Translations under genes and position numbers: made by a program
Shown here: piece after piece, positions 1 to 13,300 of the stretch
How the letters are laid out: each line of letters begins with the position of its first letter
How positions within the stretch are numbered: position 1 is the stretch's first letter
The notes under the pieces: model-generated
What the model was told of the DNA's origin: nothing
What the model saw: only the letters and a program-made list of their open reading frames with translations
The model's database searches: none
Source: Mytilisepta virgata
Lineage: Eukaryota > Mollusca > Bivalvia > Mytilida > Mytilidae
Length of the DNA: 64,000 nucleotides
Assembly (NCBI GenBank): GCA_028015205.1
Contig: CM051521.1
Coordinates: 66,448,314 to 66,512,313, forward strand
Reading direction: 5' to 3'

Positions 1-1210
1 AGATTAAAGCAAGATGAGAGATACAGGCTCCAGGAGTCTCCAGTATAATGATTGTAAATTAAAATTTTTATGCTTTCAAAATTTAGGAGAAATAAAAGCC
101 ACCCCTGTAATATTCTGTCAGAAATTGCCAGTAATAGTATCATTATGTTGGACTGCACTATAATTGTATTAAAAAAGAACCCCCCCCCCCCCCCAAAAAA
201 AAAAAAAAAAAAAAAAAAAACAACAACAACAAAAAACAGAAAAAACCCACATAATCATTCAAATGAAAATGATTCAGTTATGTAAAAAAAAAAAAATCAA
301 TGTGTGTCCCACATGACTTGTACACAGAAAATGGAAAATTGTCTGTCTTAAAAATTTGAGGCATAATTAATTATGACTGAAAAAACAAAGGGTAATATGA
401 ACATTTTCATTAAGATTTTTGGAAAAATATACTTTGAGTTAAAGTGGGACACACAGTAATGATTCTAGATGTTACACATAAGATAGTTGTGACAAAGTGT
501 ATCATATTAACATAGACTCTCAGTTAAACTGAAGTGGAACAAAGAAGATATTATCAGAAGTGCTGAATAAGTTTTACTCTCATTGTGCTGTGAAAGGGAA
601 ACAAGGTCTTAAGTAAAATCATATTTGAACAAATTTTTTCTAGATGTGTGCAGATTAGTTTAGAAGAGATAACAGTCACTGGCTTTAATGTTCGCTTTCT
701 TTTGTTTATAGATGTGTTCAGTACCGGTTATATATATAAATATTGTCTGATATACAATATAGATGTATTACTTCTTGTTTATGAGTTATTTAACAATTAA
801 AAATATATTCTGAAAATAATTATAAAATGTTGCTTTTATACAATACAGATTATTATGATTAATTTCAATTCCTTGTAATTCACATATTTCTTTTTCTTTG
901 TCACATTAATACACATACACAATTTTGAACTCATCCCTCTTAATCAAATACAGTACTGTTTAATTGTATTCATTAATGTAGGAATAAATTTGTTCTGTAT
1001 ATATTTTTAAAAAACATACAAATTTTCTGATTATTATTAAAAATTTGATGAAAATTGAAGGATTAAAAAGGTTGAATTGTTACTTTATTTAAATGTTGTA
1101 TTTTTGAAATTACGTAAAAAAAAATTATTAGTGCTACTGATTGCTACTTAAGATTTTATACAATTTCTAATATCTTTTTTTTATTTAAATATTGAACACT
1201 AATTATTAAG
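1..1210. other. Intron upstream of exon 1
   Basis: AT-rich intron. Positions 1-46 hold the 3' tail of a HINE-like repeat (gagatacaggctcc with its hairpin). A C14 run followed by a ~26-nt A run lies at 181-220. No exon is recognisable in the rest. Confidence 0.6.
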
Positions 1211-1345
1211 GAGAAAATGAGCTTTCCAGAAATGTTTATTGTAAATGTTGATAACATGTGTACATTAAAACACAGGGATGCACCAGAACCTACAGGGGAT
1301 GAACCAGAAGATGCTGACTTTGAAATGCCAAAGATCTATGAACCG
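1211..1345 (+). CDS. DNAH8: Dynein heavy chain exon 1 of window (AAA3-AAA4 linker)
   Basis: Encodes the conserved RDAPEPTG...PKIYEP stretch just ahead of AAA4. The donor is clear (aaccg|gtgagt at 1345/1346). The acceptor is not. An AG at 1209-1210 follows a T-rich tract and keeps an open frame from 1211. An AG at 1274-1275 would instead start the exon at 1276, directly at the conserved DAPEPTG, with the arginine codon split across the junction. Residues between 1211 and 1275 are not clearly conserved, so the shorter exon is quite possible. Confidence 0.65.
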
Positions 1346-4300
1346 GTGAGTAAGTTTAAGTTTTTGTGTTCTTTTTACAGGGAACATATAAAGGCATTAT
1401 GCTTCATTTATGTCAATAAGGCAATATTCCATCACAAATTGTCTGTTCAGTTATCATATATGGCCATCAGCTGTTGGTTATTGCCGAAATCTCAATACAA
1501 ATTCCTCCACCCCCCCCTCCCCACCTACTCCAAATAAAACTAAAATACTGATAATTTTATGTTAGATTGAAGGATTTGAGGTACTGGAAGAGAGATTGCA
1601 TGGTTTTCTACAACAGTACAATGAAGGCATCCGTGGATCAGGCATGGATCTTGTATTCTTTAAAGATGCCATGATTCACTTGGTGAAGATATCTCGCATC
1701 ATCCGAACACCTCGTGGTAACGCCTTGTTGGTCGGTGTTGGTGGATCAGGAAAACAGTCGCTGACTCGTCTGGCATCTTTCATTGCTGGTTACAAGACAT
1801 TCCAAATTACACTGTCAAGGTTTGTGATTTATTAAAAAATTTGAATGAATGCATGTGTTTCTGAATATTGGAAATTTCTAGGGACAAAATAAATCCCTAG
1901 TATCATCCAAATCTTTTTTAGCTCACCTGGCCAAAGGCCATGTGAGCTTTTGCCATCACTTGGCGTCTGTCGTCTGTCGTCCGTAAACTTTCACATATTG
2001 ATCATCTCCTCTAAAACCAATGGAGCAAATTTAACCAAACTTTATAGGAATGATGTATGGAAGGTCCTTTACTAAGATTGCAGAATTTTTTCTGATCCGC
2101 CAAAAAACATGGCTGCCAAAGCAGGACATAGTTTTAACATTGGACCCTATGGGAAAACATGTTGAAGTTCATCTCCTCTGAAACAATTTGAGCAAATTAA
2201 ACCAAACTTTACAGGAATGATGTATGGAAGGTCCTTTACTAAGATTGCCAAAATTTTTCAGATCCGCCAAAAAACATGGCTGCCAGAGCAGGACATAGTT
2301 TAACATTGGACCCTATGGGAAAACATGTGAAAGTTCATCTCCTCTGAAACTACTTGAGAAAATTTAACCAAACTGTTCAGGAATGATGTATGGAAGGTCC
2401 TTTAGAGGGATTGCTCATTTCGTTTGAATGCGACAAACAACATGGCTGACAGCAGGAACATAGTTTAACATACATGCTTATGGAAAAAAACATATTTTGA
2501 TCATCTCCTCTAAAACTATAATAGCAAATTGAATAAAACTGTATTGGAATGATGTATGGAAGGTCCTTTACAAAGTTGGCTCATTATGTTCAAATCTGAG
2601 AAAAACATGGCCGCCAGAGGGGAAATACTTTTAACTTTGGACCCTATGAGAAAAATATATTTTGATCATCTGCTCTGAAACTTTTGAAGCAAATTCAACC
2701 AAAGAATTAATGGAAGTTTGTAGCAGCATTTTGTCAGGTGAGCGATACAGGCTCAGCTCACTGAGGCTCTAGTTTAAAAATTGGGATGTTTGTGCCGATA
2801 CTGATTCTAGGGATTGCATTGTTCAAGCATATGAATAACAATGCATTGTTATATGCTTGAAGGTCATGTTGATCTGTTTGGAAAGTTATGGTAAGGTGTT
2901 TTTATACACCCACCCTCCCCGAAAAAGAAGTTTGGGGGGGGGTATATAGGTTTCAGTCTTTCTGTCCGAAATAACGTCTGCAACTCCTCCTACATTTCTT
3001 ACAGGATTTTCATGAAAGCTTTTTTGTGTGTGGAGATATGAATTTAAATTTTAATATGTTATTAAACAATATGGGACTCTGGTGTCTATTTATTTTGGTT
3101 TCAGTCAGTGATATAGTTTTGGGGGGAAAATTTATTTTTATGCCCCGCCTACGATAGTAGAGGGGCATTATGTTTTTTTCGGTCCTTGCGTCTGTCTGTT
3201 CTTCTGTCCTTTCCGAATCAGGTTAAAGTTTTTGGTGAAGGTACTTTAGGGTGAAGTTGTAGTCAAATCAACTTGAAACTTGGTACACATGTTCCTGATA
3301 AAGTGATCTTTCTAATTTGCCAAATTAAGGTTTTGACATCATTTTTATGGTTCACTGAACATAGAAATATGATAGTGTGGAAACAGTTCATTCTCAGGTT
3401 AAAGTTTTTGGTGAAAATAGTTTGGGGTGAAGTTGTAGTCACATCAACTTAGTACATATGTTCATTTATCTGTGATCTGTCTCATTTGCATGTCAAATTG
3501 GGGTTTTTAATTGAACATAAAAAATGATAGTGCTGCGGGGCATCATATTCTGTGGACACATATTCTTGTTTTTCTCATAAATTGCAGATCTTGGAAATTG
3601 ACAATATCTTTAGATTGCCTAAGCTGATTTCTACAAAATTCTGGTATATTGTTTAACAATATCAGCCTCTGAAGTCTAATCATTTTTATTTCAATTTTGT
3701 TGAGGACTTTACTCCAAAATCAAAGATTTTCAGGAATGGCAATATCTTCAGTTTGCTTCATTTGAGTTCTACAAAACTTCAATATGTTACAAATTGAAAC
3801 TCTGAAGCCAATGCATTTTGGTATCAATCGGTGGCTTAATTTTAATTTAACTGTCTCATAAAGCTCAGGGTTTGAGGATTGACAGTATTTTTAGTTTGCC
3901 TCAGCATTCAATTTATAATACAGTTTCAGTCTTAATCATTATTTTATATAAATCTTTTCAGATCTTACAATGTTTCAAATTTCCTGGATGATCTTAAGTT
4001 TCTATATAAAACAGCAGGACAGCATGGAAAGGGAATTACATTCCTGTTTACTGATCAGGAAATCAAAGATGAAGCTTTCCTAGAATACCTGAACAATGTT
4101 TTGTCCTCTGGTGTGGTAAGATATTGTGTTCAGTTATATGCAAATATTTGATGAGGGTTGTCAAGGGGGGAAGACATGCATGGACAGACTTTAATAATTA
4201 AAAGGCCATTACACAACAAAATAAGATTGCTAAAAGTAGCCATAATTATGTCCTCTGCTGCAATAGATAAATCAGCAAGTAAGATTTGTTCTCACCAATA

Positions 4301-7300
4301 TGAAAATGCATGACAAGTTACATGTGTAAGTGTGGAAGTGGTAAGTTGCAAAACAAAACTGACATGAGATATAGACAGTGTGAAGGAGTTTTGAAAACAG
4401 ACTGTGAAAAACTGCAATAGAAATGTATAGTATGATAATCTTCATAACAGAGGTAACAATCCTGCAAAATATAAACCAAATCTGCTCAGTACTTTCAAAG
4501 GAGTTGCGTCCACAAGGTATTTATATGATACAATGTGATAAAAAAACAACAAAGTCCTATAACTCTTGTAAAAATGACTGAATCAAAATGGTGGTATAGT
4601 TTGATCTTCATATTGTAAAAACTCTGGCTGGCTGGTATTTGACCACTGTGTGTTTTTATTGGTAGCGTGACTGATGCAGCGCTATTGGTGTCATAGCAAA
4701 ACTGGAGGCACTGGTTTAGACAAATAAGCTTATCTTGATTAATATACATGAATTAGAAAAATCAGTTCCAGTTTCATAATTAACACTTTATTATATAATA
4801 AAACATTAGAACAATAATTTAACCTGTAAAATAAAACCCTGAGAGGGACTTAAAGTGGGAAGGACTCCCCAAACGTGAGACAGGGAGTAAATGTAAACAT
4901 CAAAGTAAATGTAGTAAAACGTAGTATCATTGTAAATCTCCAAAATTTACTAATAATCAGTCGTACTTGGGTAAATTCTTGGTATAAATTTATCGAGACT
5001 GTAACAAATACTTGTGCTCTGCGGTCTATAAAGCTTTTGGTATAGGTGCAAGCCCTGGTCTCGGTCCTAAGCAGAAGATAATGTGGATTTTTATACTATG
5101 TGCCACAGTGTGGCGACACTCTGTATCTAGGTTACCAAGTGTGGCGTACAATATGATTGGTTAAAAGATGTTACATGGGCTGTGGGAACCAGGCTATATT
5201 ATAACCATTCTGATTGGTTCCTGGTAACAGAAGTCATATGCGCTGTGAAATGTAAACAAATGTAAAGATGGTGCAAAGTCACTACAATAATCAACTGCAG
5301 GGAGGAGAAATGGGGAAATTTGACTTTACAAATCCTTAAATTAAGGAAAACCCGGCATGATTACAATATATATGCCCTACTAGTCCAGTCAATCTAGCAT
5401 AAATTTGACCTTTAGAGTATAACAAACAACTCTAAAGTTTTTTTCATATCTTTTATCAAGCTACAACCTAGATTTCGTAATTCATTAGTTGACCAATTAT
5501 TAAATTTTTTAACTTGTCAAGGTAAAGAATCTCAAATTTAATAAAAATAATTAAGCATATATTCTTCTTTTTGTGGTTTAAAGTTTGTTTAAAGGTACAT
5601 GCTGATCAAATATAATTTACAGATATAAGCAATACCAATTTTTCACATTATTTTTTCAAAATGGTCACGAAGCCACAAATTTGCAATTTCTTTAATGAAA
5701 AATGCGCAAAAAAAAATAAAAATACCCATAACATTTCGGTTTTGAACATTTTATGAGCAGAAGATTATATAATATAGTCAAATACGAACTTATAACCCCA
5801 TCAAAGTATCATACTTTACATGAATTTTAAGAAAATCAACCAAAAACTGACAAAAAAGACTCATTTTTGTGGAGTTATCTCCCCTTTCCAATGTTAATTT
5901 CCATAGGATTTAAAAATGCTGATTTTGAGTTTTTCTCAAGTAAGATTTTATGAGACTTTTTTCTGTGTATATTTGGGGCTTAATGCTATAGATTAGAACT
6001 AAAATATTTTCTGTTGCAATTAGTTTGAGGTTAAAACTTAGTCTGACTGGACTATACGTTAATAAATGAAATAGGTGAGAAAGTGGGACAAGCGGATAAT
6101 AGGGAGAACTAAAGCTGGGGAGGTATGTGGGGAGCCCGCCTTTGGTCAAACAGTGGAATGAACTCTGAAAAATTCCCAAACTGAACAATTCCCAAACAAT
6201 ATCAATATTAATACACAATAACATACATAATATTGCAAATGCCGTACCTGAAATAAAATGGTGTTCATAAATGTCAATTTATACGTTCACATGTGATTTC
6301 TACCCACAATTCAACGAACATGAAATATTAATAAAAATGCAAGAAGAAAATGAACTGGGTAGAATAAAATTAATTAAACATGAATACAATCTACAATCTT
6401 AAAAACCTATCCCTAACTGTTACAACACGCCCCACCCAGGGAAGAGTTTTTCCCGAACTAAAAATAATTCCTAAATAAAGACCTACCTAACACATACCAA
6501 AGAAAATAAACATTATATTCTTTCTTGTCCGCAGTCCATATGTCCCGTAGCTCATATATGGTTCCATCTGGAAGATAACATCTCTCCTCTTTTATGATGG
6601 TCTTGACTCCTATCGGTGTAAGATGTCTCTTGTAACAAGCTTTCATATTTCTTTTACATGTGTTTACTTTTTCTTTGAGAGTCTTGGCTGGTGGGTGGCT
6701 CATGTAAACAGATGGTGCCCCCGCAAAGAAAACTCTGGGATCCAGGCAAAGGTGTTGGAAACATTTTGGGCTGCTATCCTGTTTTTCAATGTTCCAGACT
6801 TGTGTTGGTTTGGTGCAATCTATAACTGGTGTGATAGGTTCTGTAGGTATTATGGTGGTTTCTTTGGCTTAGTTGACAGATCTAAAGGTAAATCATTGTC
6901 TTGAAGAGCTGATAAAGGTGGTGGTGATATCCTGGCTCAAGGTGTAACAGCAGGTGTACAAGTATGTGCTTGTGTAAGCATATTACTGTTAGTGGTAGAA
7001 ATTGGTGAATTCACTGATAAATCTAAAACAGGTTCTGGTGGAATTTCTGTGTGGACATTTTCATCTATAGATATTGGTGGTGGATCAACCATGAAAGACA
7101 CAGACTCTGTTTCTGATGGTATCAGAGAACTAACAATAGTAGTAGCTGGTACATATTTTTGAAACAATTCTTCTGATGGTGTAAAGGTGTAGTTCTGAGC
7201 AGGTGAAGATGGTAGTCTTGACTGAACCAGATTCCTCATGGGTGATGGTGTCCTAGGTTCAGGGCCCAACAAGTCTGTCATGCTTTCCAGGCTATGATCG

Positions 7301-10300
7301 AGAAAATTTAACTGAACTTAATGTTCAAATCTTTGTGGAAGCATTTAAATTAATGATAATTGAAGTATAAAAATTTAAATCCATATAATTAATTTTATTC
7401 TGTACATTAAAAAATTAAAAAAACACTTTTTTCCTTTCTTAGGTTGCCAATTTGTTTGCCAGAGATGAAATGGATGAAATACTGGGTGAATTAATTCCTG
7501 TTATGAAGAAAGAGTTTCCAAGGAGACCACCATCTAATGAAAACCTGTACGAATATTATATGTCAAGAGTTCGTAACCATCTTCATGTTGTTCTTTGCTT
7601 TTCACCGGTGAGTTTCAAAATAAATAGCAAACTTTTTTTGACTAGATGTGTCATATAACCCTTTTACCTTGTGTGAGTATTATATAGGGAACAAGTGGAC
7701 AAGTGTCACACAAAAATGATTAACTTTAAAATTTTTACCCCAAAAAATGCAGTGTTGAATAAACATAGAAATTTGTTAACACCATGTGTATCTCAGACTG
7801 AAATTACTTAACACCATGGGCATCTTCAGCTGTAACAACTTGAACAAAATGGATATCTCTAACTATAATAACTTGAACATCATGGGTATCTCTAACTATA
7901 ATAACTTGAACACCATGGATATCTCAAACTGAACTTGAACACCATGGGTATCTCAACCTGATATTGTACATCATAGATATCTCCAGCTGTAATAAATATA
8001 GGACTATGGGTATCTCCAACTATAATAAATTTAATGCAATGGGTATCTCAAACTGAAATAACTTAACACCATGGGTATCTTCAACTATAATAAATTTAAC
8101 ACCATGGATATCTCAAACTGAAATAACTTAACATCATGGGAATCTCCAACTATAATAACTCAAATAACATGGTTATCTCCAACTGTAATAACTTGTTACT
8201 ATCTGAGATTAGTTTTACAAAATGTGTGATTTGGGAGAAAGAACTTTATAGGTTAACGAAAATCAATTAATAAATGCATTGAAAACTTAAACTGAATAAA
8301 TTGAACACCATGGGTATCTCCAACTGTAACAAATTGAACACTTTGGGTATCTCAGACTGTAATATCTTTAACACCATGGGTATCTCCAGCCATAATAACT
8401 TGAACAATGGGTATCTCCACCTATAATAACTTAAACACCATAGGTATCTCCAGCTTTGATAACTTTAACAACATGGGTACTTCCAGCTTTTATAACTTGA
8501 ACACCATGGGTATCTCCAGCTGTAATAACTTTAACAACATGGGTATCTCCAACTATAATAACTTGAAAACCATGGATATCTCTAACTGTATTAACTTGAG
8601 CACCATGGGTATCTATAACTGTAATAACTTGAACATCATGGGTATCTCCAAGTGTAATAACTTGAGCACATGGGTATCTCCAACTGTAATAACTTGAGCA
8701 CCAGGAAAGTCATAGGGGTCGCAGAGTGTAATAACTCTAACAACATGGGTATCTCCAACTGTAATAACTTGAACTTATTACTATCTGAGATTAGTTTTAC
8801 AAAAAGTGTGATTTGGGAGAAAGGACACTATAGGTTAATGAAAATCAGTTAATAAATGCATTGTTGACTTAAACTGAATAAATTAATACCATGGGTATCT
8901 CAAACTGTAATATTTGAACACCATGGGTATCTCCAACTGTAATATTTGAACACCATGGGTATCCCCAACACTTTGGGTATCTCCAGCTGTAATAAATATA
9001 ACACTATGGGTATCTCCAACTATAATAACTTGAAAACCATAGATATCTCCAACTGTAATAACTTGAAAACCATAGATATCTCCAACTGTAATAACTTGAA
9101 CACCATGGATATCTCTAACTGTAATAACTTTAACATCATGGGTATCTCCAACTGTAGTAATTTGAACACCATGGATATCTCCAGCTTTAATAACTTTAAC
9201 ACCATGGGTATCTCCAACTGTAGTAATTTGAACACCATGGATATCTCCAGCTTTAATAACTTAAACACCATGGGTATCTCCAACTATTATCACAGGAAAG
9301 TCATAGGGGTCGCAGAGTGTAATAACGCGAACAACATGGGTTTCTCTAACTGTACTAACTATATAACCATGGGTATCTCCAACTGTTATAACTTTAACAC
9401 CATAGGTATCTCCAGCTTTGATAACTTTAACAACATGGGTACTTCCAGCTTTTATAACTTGAACACAATGGGTATCTCCAGCTGTAATAACTTTAACAAC
9501 ATGGGTATCTCCAACTATAATAACTTGAAAATCATGGATATCTCTAACTGTATTAACTTGAGCACCATGGGTGTCTATAACTGTAATAACTTGAACATCA
9601 TGGGTATCTCCAAGTGTAATAACTTGAGCACCATGGGTATCTCCAACTGTAATAACTTGAGCACCAGGAAAGTCATAGGGGTCGCAGAGTGTAATAACTC
9701 GAACAAAATGGGTATCTCCAACTGTAATAACTTGAACACCATGGATATCTCAACCTGAATTTGAACACCATAGATATCTCCAGCTGTAATAAATATAACA
9801 CTGTGAGTATCGCCAATTATAATAACTTTAACAACATGGGTATCTCAGCTTTAATAACTTGAACACCATGGATATCTCCAGCTTTAATAACTTGAACACC
9901 ATGGGTATCTCCAACTAATATAACAGGAAAGTCATAAAGAGAGTGTAATAACTCGAACAACATGGGTATCTCCATCTGTAGTAATTTGAACACCAAGGGT
10001 ATCTCCAGCTGTAATAACTTTAACACCATGGGTATCTCCAACTATAATAACTTGAAAACCATGGATATTTCTTACTGTAATAACTTTAACACCAAGGGTA
10101 TCTCCAGCTTTAACAACTTGAACACCATTGGTATCTCCAACTGTAGTAATTTGAACACCATTGGTATTTCCAGCTTTAATAACTCGAACATCATGGGTAT
10201 CTCCAACTGTAGTAATTTGAACACCATGGATATCTCCAGATTTAATACCTTTAACACCATGGTATCTCCAACTGTTGTAATTTGAACACCATTGGTATCT

Positions 10301-13300
10301 CCAGCTTTAATTACTTGAACATGATGGGTATCTCCAACTATTATAACAGGAAAGTCATAGGGGTCGCAGAGTGTAATAACTCGAACAACATGGGTATCTC
10401 CAACTATAATAACTTGAACACCTTGGGTTTCTCTAACTGTACTAACGGTATAACCATGGGTATCTCTAACTGTAATAACTTTAACACCTTAGGTATCTCC
10501 AGCTCTGATAACCTTAAGAACATGGGTACTTCCAGCTTCTATAACATGAACAGCATGGGCTGTTAGTCTCTAACTATAATAACTTGAAAACAATGGATAT
10601 CTTTAACTGTAATAACTTGAACACCATGGGTATATCCAACTGTAATAACTTGAAAACCATGGGTTTCTCTAACTGTACGAACGTTATAACCATGGATATC
10701 TTTAACTGTAATAACTTGAACACCATGGATATCTCCAACTTCAATAACTTGAACACCATGGGTATCTCCAATTGTAATAACTTGAGCACATAGGTATCTC
10801 TAACTGTAATAACTTAAACACCATGGATATCTCCAGCTTTAATAACCTGAACACCATGGGTAACTCAAACTTTAATAATGTAACTCTTACTCTAGGAGAC
10901 TAGATTTTCCAACAAGCAATCAGAAATTTCACCTTTGTGAAATCGTAGAAAACAATGGATACCTTTGTTAATTTAAGTTTCACTATGTGATGAACTATTA
11001 AATTAACTATGAAAAAGATTTTTTAAATTTAAGGAGTATTTAACTTTATCAAGAATTCCAAAATGTGTGATCTATTTGGTCATTTAAATAAGAAATTTGG
11101 ATTATTGGATTCCATAATTAATAATTCTGTGTATATTTACTAAACAGATAACTAGTGTTTCTGTAAGTTATACTAGTTAGGTTATAACCAAAAAAAGAAT
11201 GTAAGCATGTTCAGGACATGGATTCAAGAGCTTCACTGATACAGAATTTTGTAGCACATTATTATGTATATGTAGTATAGGAGGTGTAGCAGTTGTTACA
11301 GTGACTGATGAATTCTACGGCAGGCTTAGATTGCATTAGTTTTAAATGAATCTCATGTTGAAATGATGGCTGCAACATGTTTATGGACAGATAGTATGAT
11401 ACCATTTAAAGAATTTTTTCAGGATATTCTATGTTTTATTGCTTTTTTCCTCCATATGGCAAAACATTCTAAGCCTTTGGTATAGCCATATTAGAATGAA
11501 AATTAATGAAATGTTGTTTTTTTTTAAATAAGTTAAGCAATAAGAGCTCACAGATAAACTCATTTCATACTGGTATGTGACAAGAAAAATGGTGAATGAA
11601 AGAAAAAGTAAATATTTTGACAAAAAAGTTACCTGTGGGAAAAATGTTTATGTTGGATATCCAGTGATTTTGGGTCTGACATGTCGTCATCAGTCTGTTG
11701 TAACAATAATCTGGCAATGTTATTATAGTATTACTAAGGTTCTGTATTGTTTAGAATAGTTCTGCACATGTAAATAAATACAATTCACAGAGTTATACAT
11801 GCATGGTTGTAATTCATAGACATTGTATCTATAGTACTAAAATTAAGGGCTCATTTCTTTGGGCTGTCATCACGTAACAACTGCAATAGACACAATTCAA
11901 ATCAGAATTTAACCGATTGAGGATGAATGTGTTGTCTTAGAATTTCACACATCTAGGTCGATACATTTCCCTAAGGGGATAGGCCTGGGGTAAAGGAGAT
12001 AACTTATATTGACTTTTTATAATCGTTGATGCGTTTGTAAGAGAAGCTTTGTTTCAAGCATCTTGATTAAACGAATTGTCACTAGAAACAGCTAATGCTT
12101 AGTATCCTCGGGAAAAGCTTAAGATTAGCGGTTTTTGCTTAACTATCAAGCAAAACCTCTGAAATTACGCATAAGCCGAGGAGTTTAAGCCAACACCGAT
12201 AGAGTTAAGCCAACACCGATAGAGTTAAGCCAACACCGATGGAGTTAATGGTGTTCCGTGATATTAATGAGCGACCGATATTATTAAGGAAACGACCGAT
12301 AACTTTGGCCACCCGTGGTGGTTGGACGCAGCGTGACAAAATGGCCATGTTTTATCGATCTCAGAAGAATTGTATGGCAGCTATAGTACTTAATTAACCT
12401 GGAAGGTGAAGTTTTTATCCTGTCTTGTGTGGTGCAAAAGATGTGTATTCATGATTTAAATCACTTGTTCAAAACTATATCCATAAATAGATAATAAAAT
12501 AGAAAACAATTAATTTGTTTTTATTTAGGTTTATTCACATCTGATGATAATGATCGTCATAATATATATCCAAAGATATTTTTTTTTAAATTTTAGTGTA
12601 TTGGTAATTCCTTGGAATTAAATATAAATTCAACCGGGTCATATCTGATATTCTGTATAATAAAGATTACTTTCTCAGCGAGCTGTAGAAAGAAAAATAT
12701 ATTCATTGAAGAATAAAAGATATCTATTTGATCGCATCTGCTACCAGCATTATAACCTGTGTGTATTTATCTACACGTACCTGTTCGAAACGTGAAGTTA
12801 CTATCCGGTGCAAATCTTCGTGTATTCACGAGTATAATCACTTATCGAAAATTATATCCATAAATATATAACAATTTTTATGTTTTTTTTTAGGTATATT
12901 CACATCGGATGTTACTGATCATCATAATATATGGCCAACGATAAAATGTAAATTTTAGTGTATTGGTAATTACTGCATTAAAATAAAAATACATCCGCGT
13001 TACGCGTTACTCTGATTTCTCAAGAGTGTTGAAGGAAATGAAGATTCGTTTAAGAATCGAAATATTTTCAATTTTAACGTGTTCGTTGCCGCAATTATTA
13101 CATGTACCTGTTCGATAAGGTTAAAAGATGGATTATGGACCGCATACCATTCTTATTACGTAGATTATTATTTTTTAATAAAATAAGATGTATATCTTCA
13201 TGATCTATATATTCGCCTGTTTTAATCCTCGTTAATATTTCTTTTAAAAATAAATATTAAATTAACTTAAGACTGGAATGGGTATTTTTCAAGAATTTAC

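Noticed and set aside
70..285. Pro/Lys/Thr homopolymer frame
   Set aside because: Translation of a C14-A26 homopolymer tract.
8946..9758. 270-codon open frame as a gene
   Set aside because: It is a reading of the 33-bp minisatellite; the reverse strand is equally open and there is no start context or splice support.
7790..10880. CRISPR-like array
   Set aside because: Units are contiguous and degenerate without unique spacers, in a eukaryotic intron.
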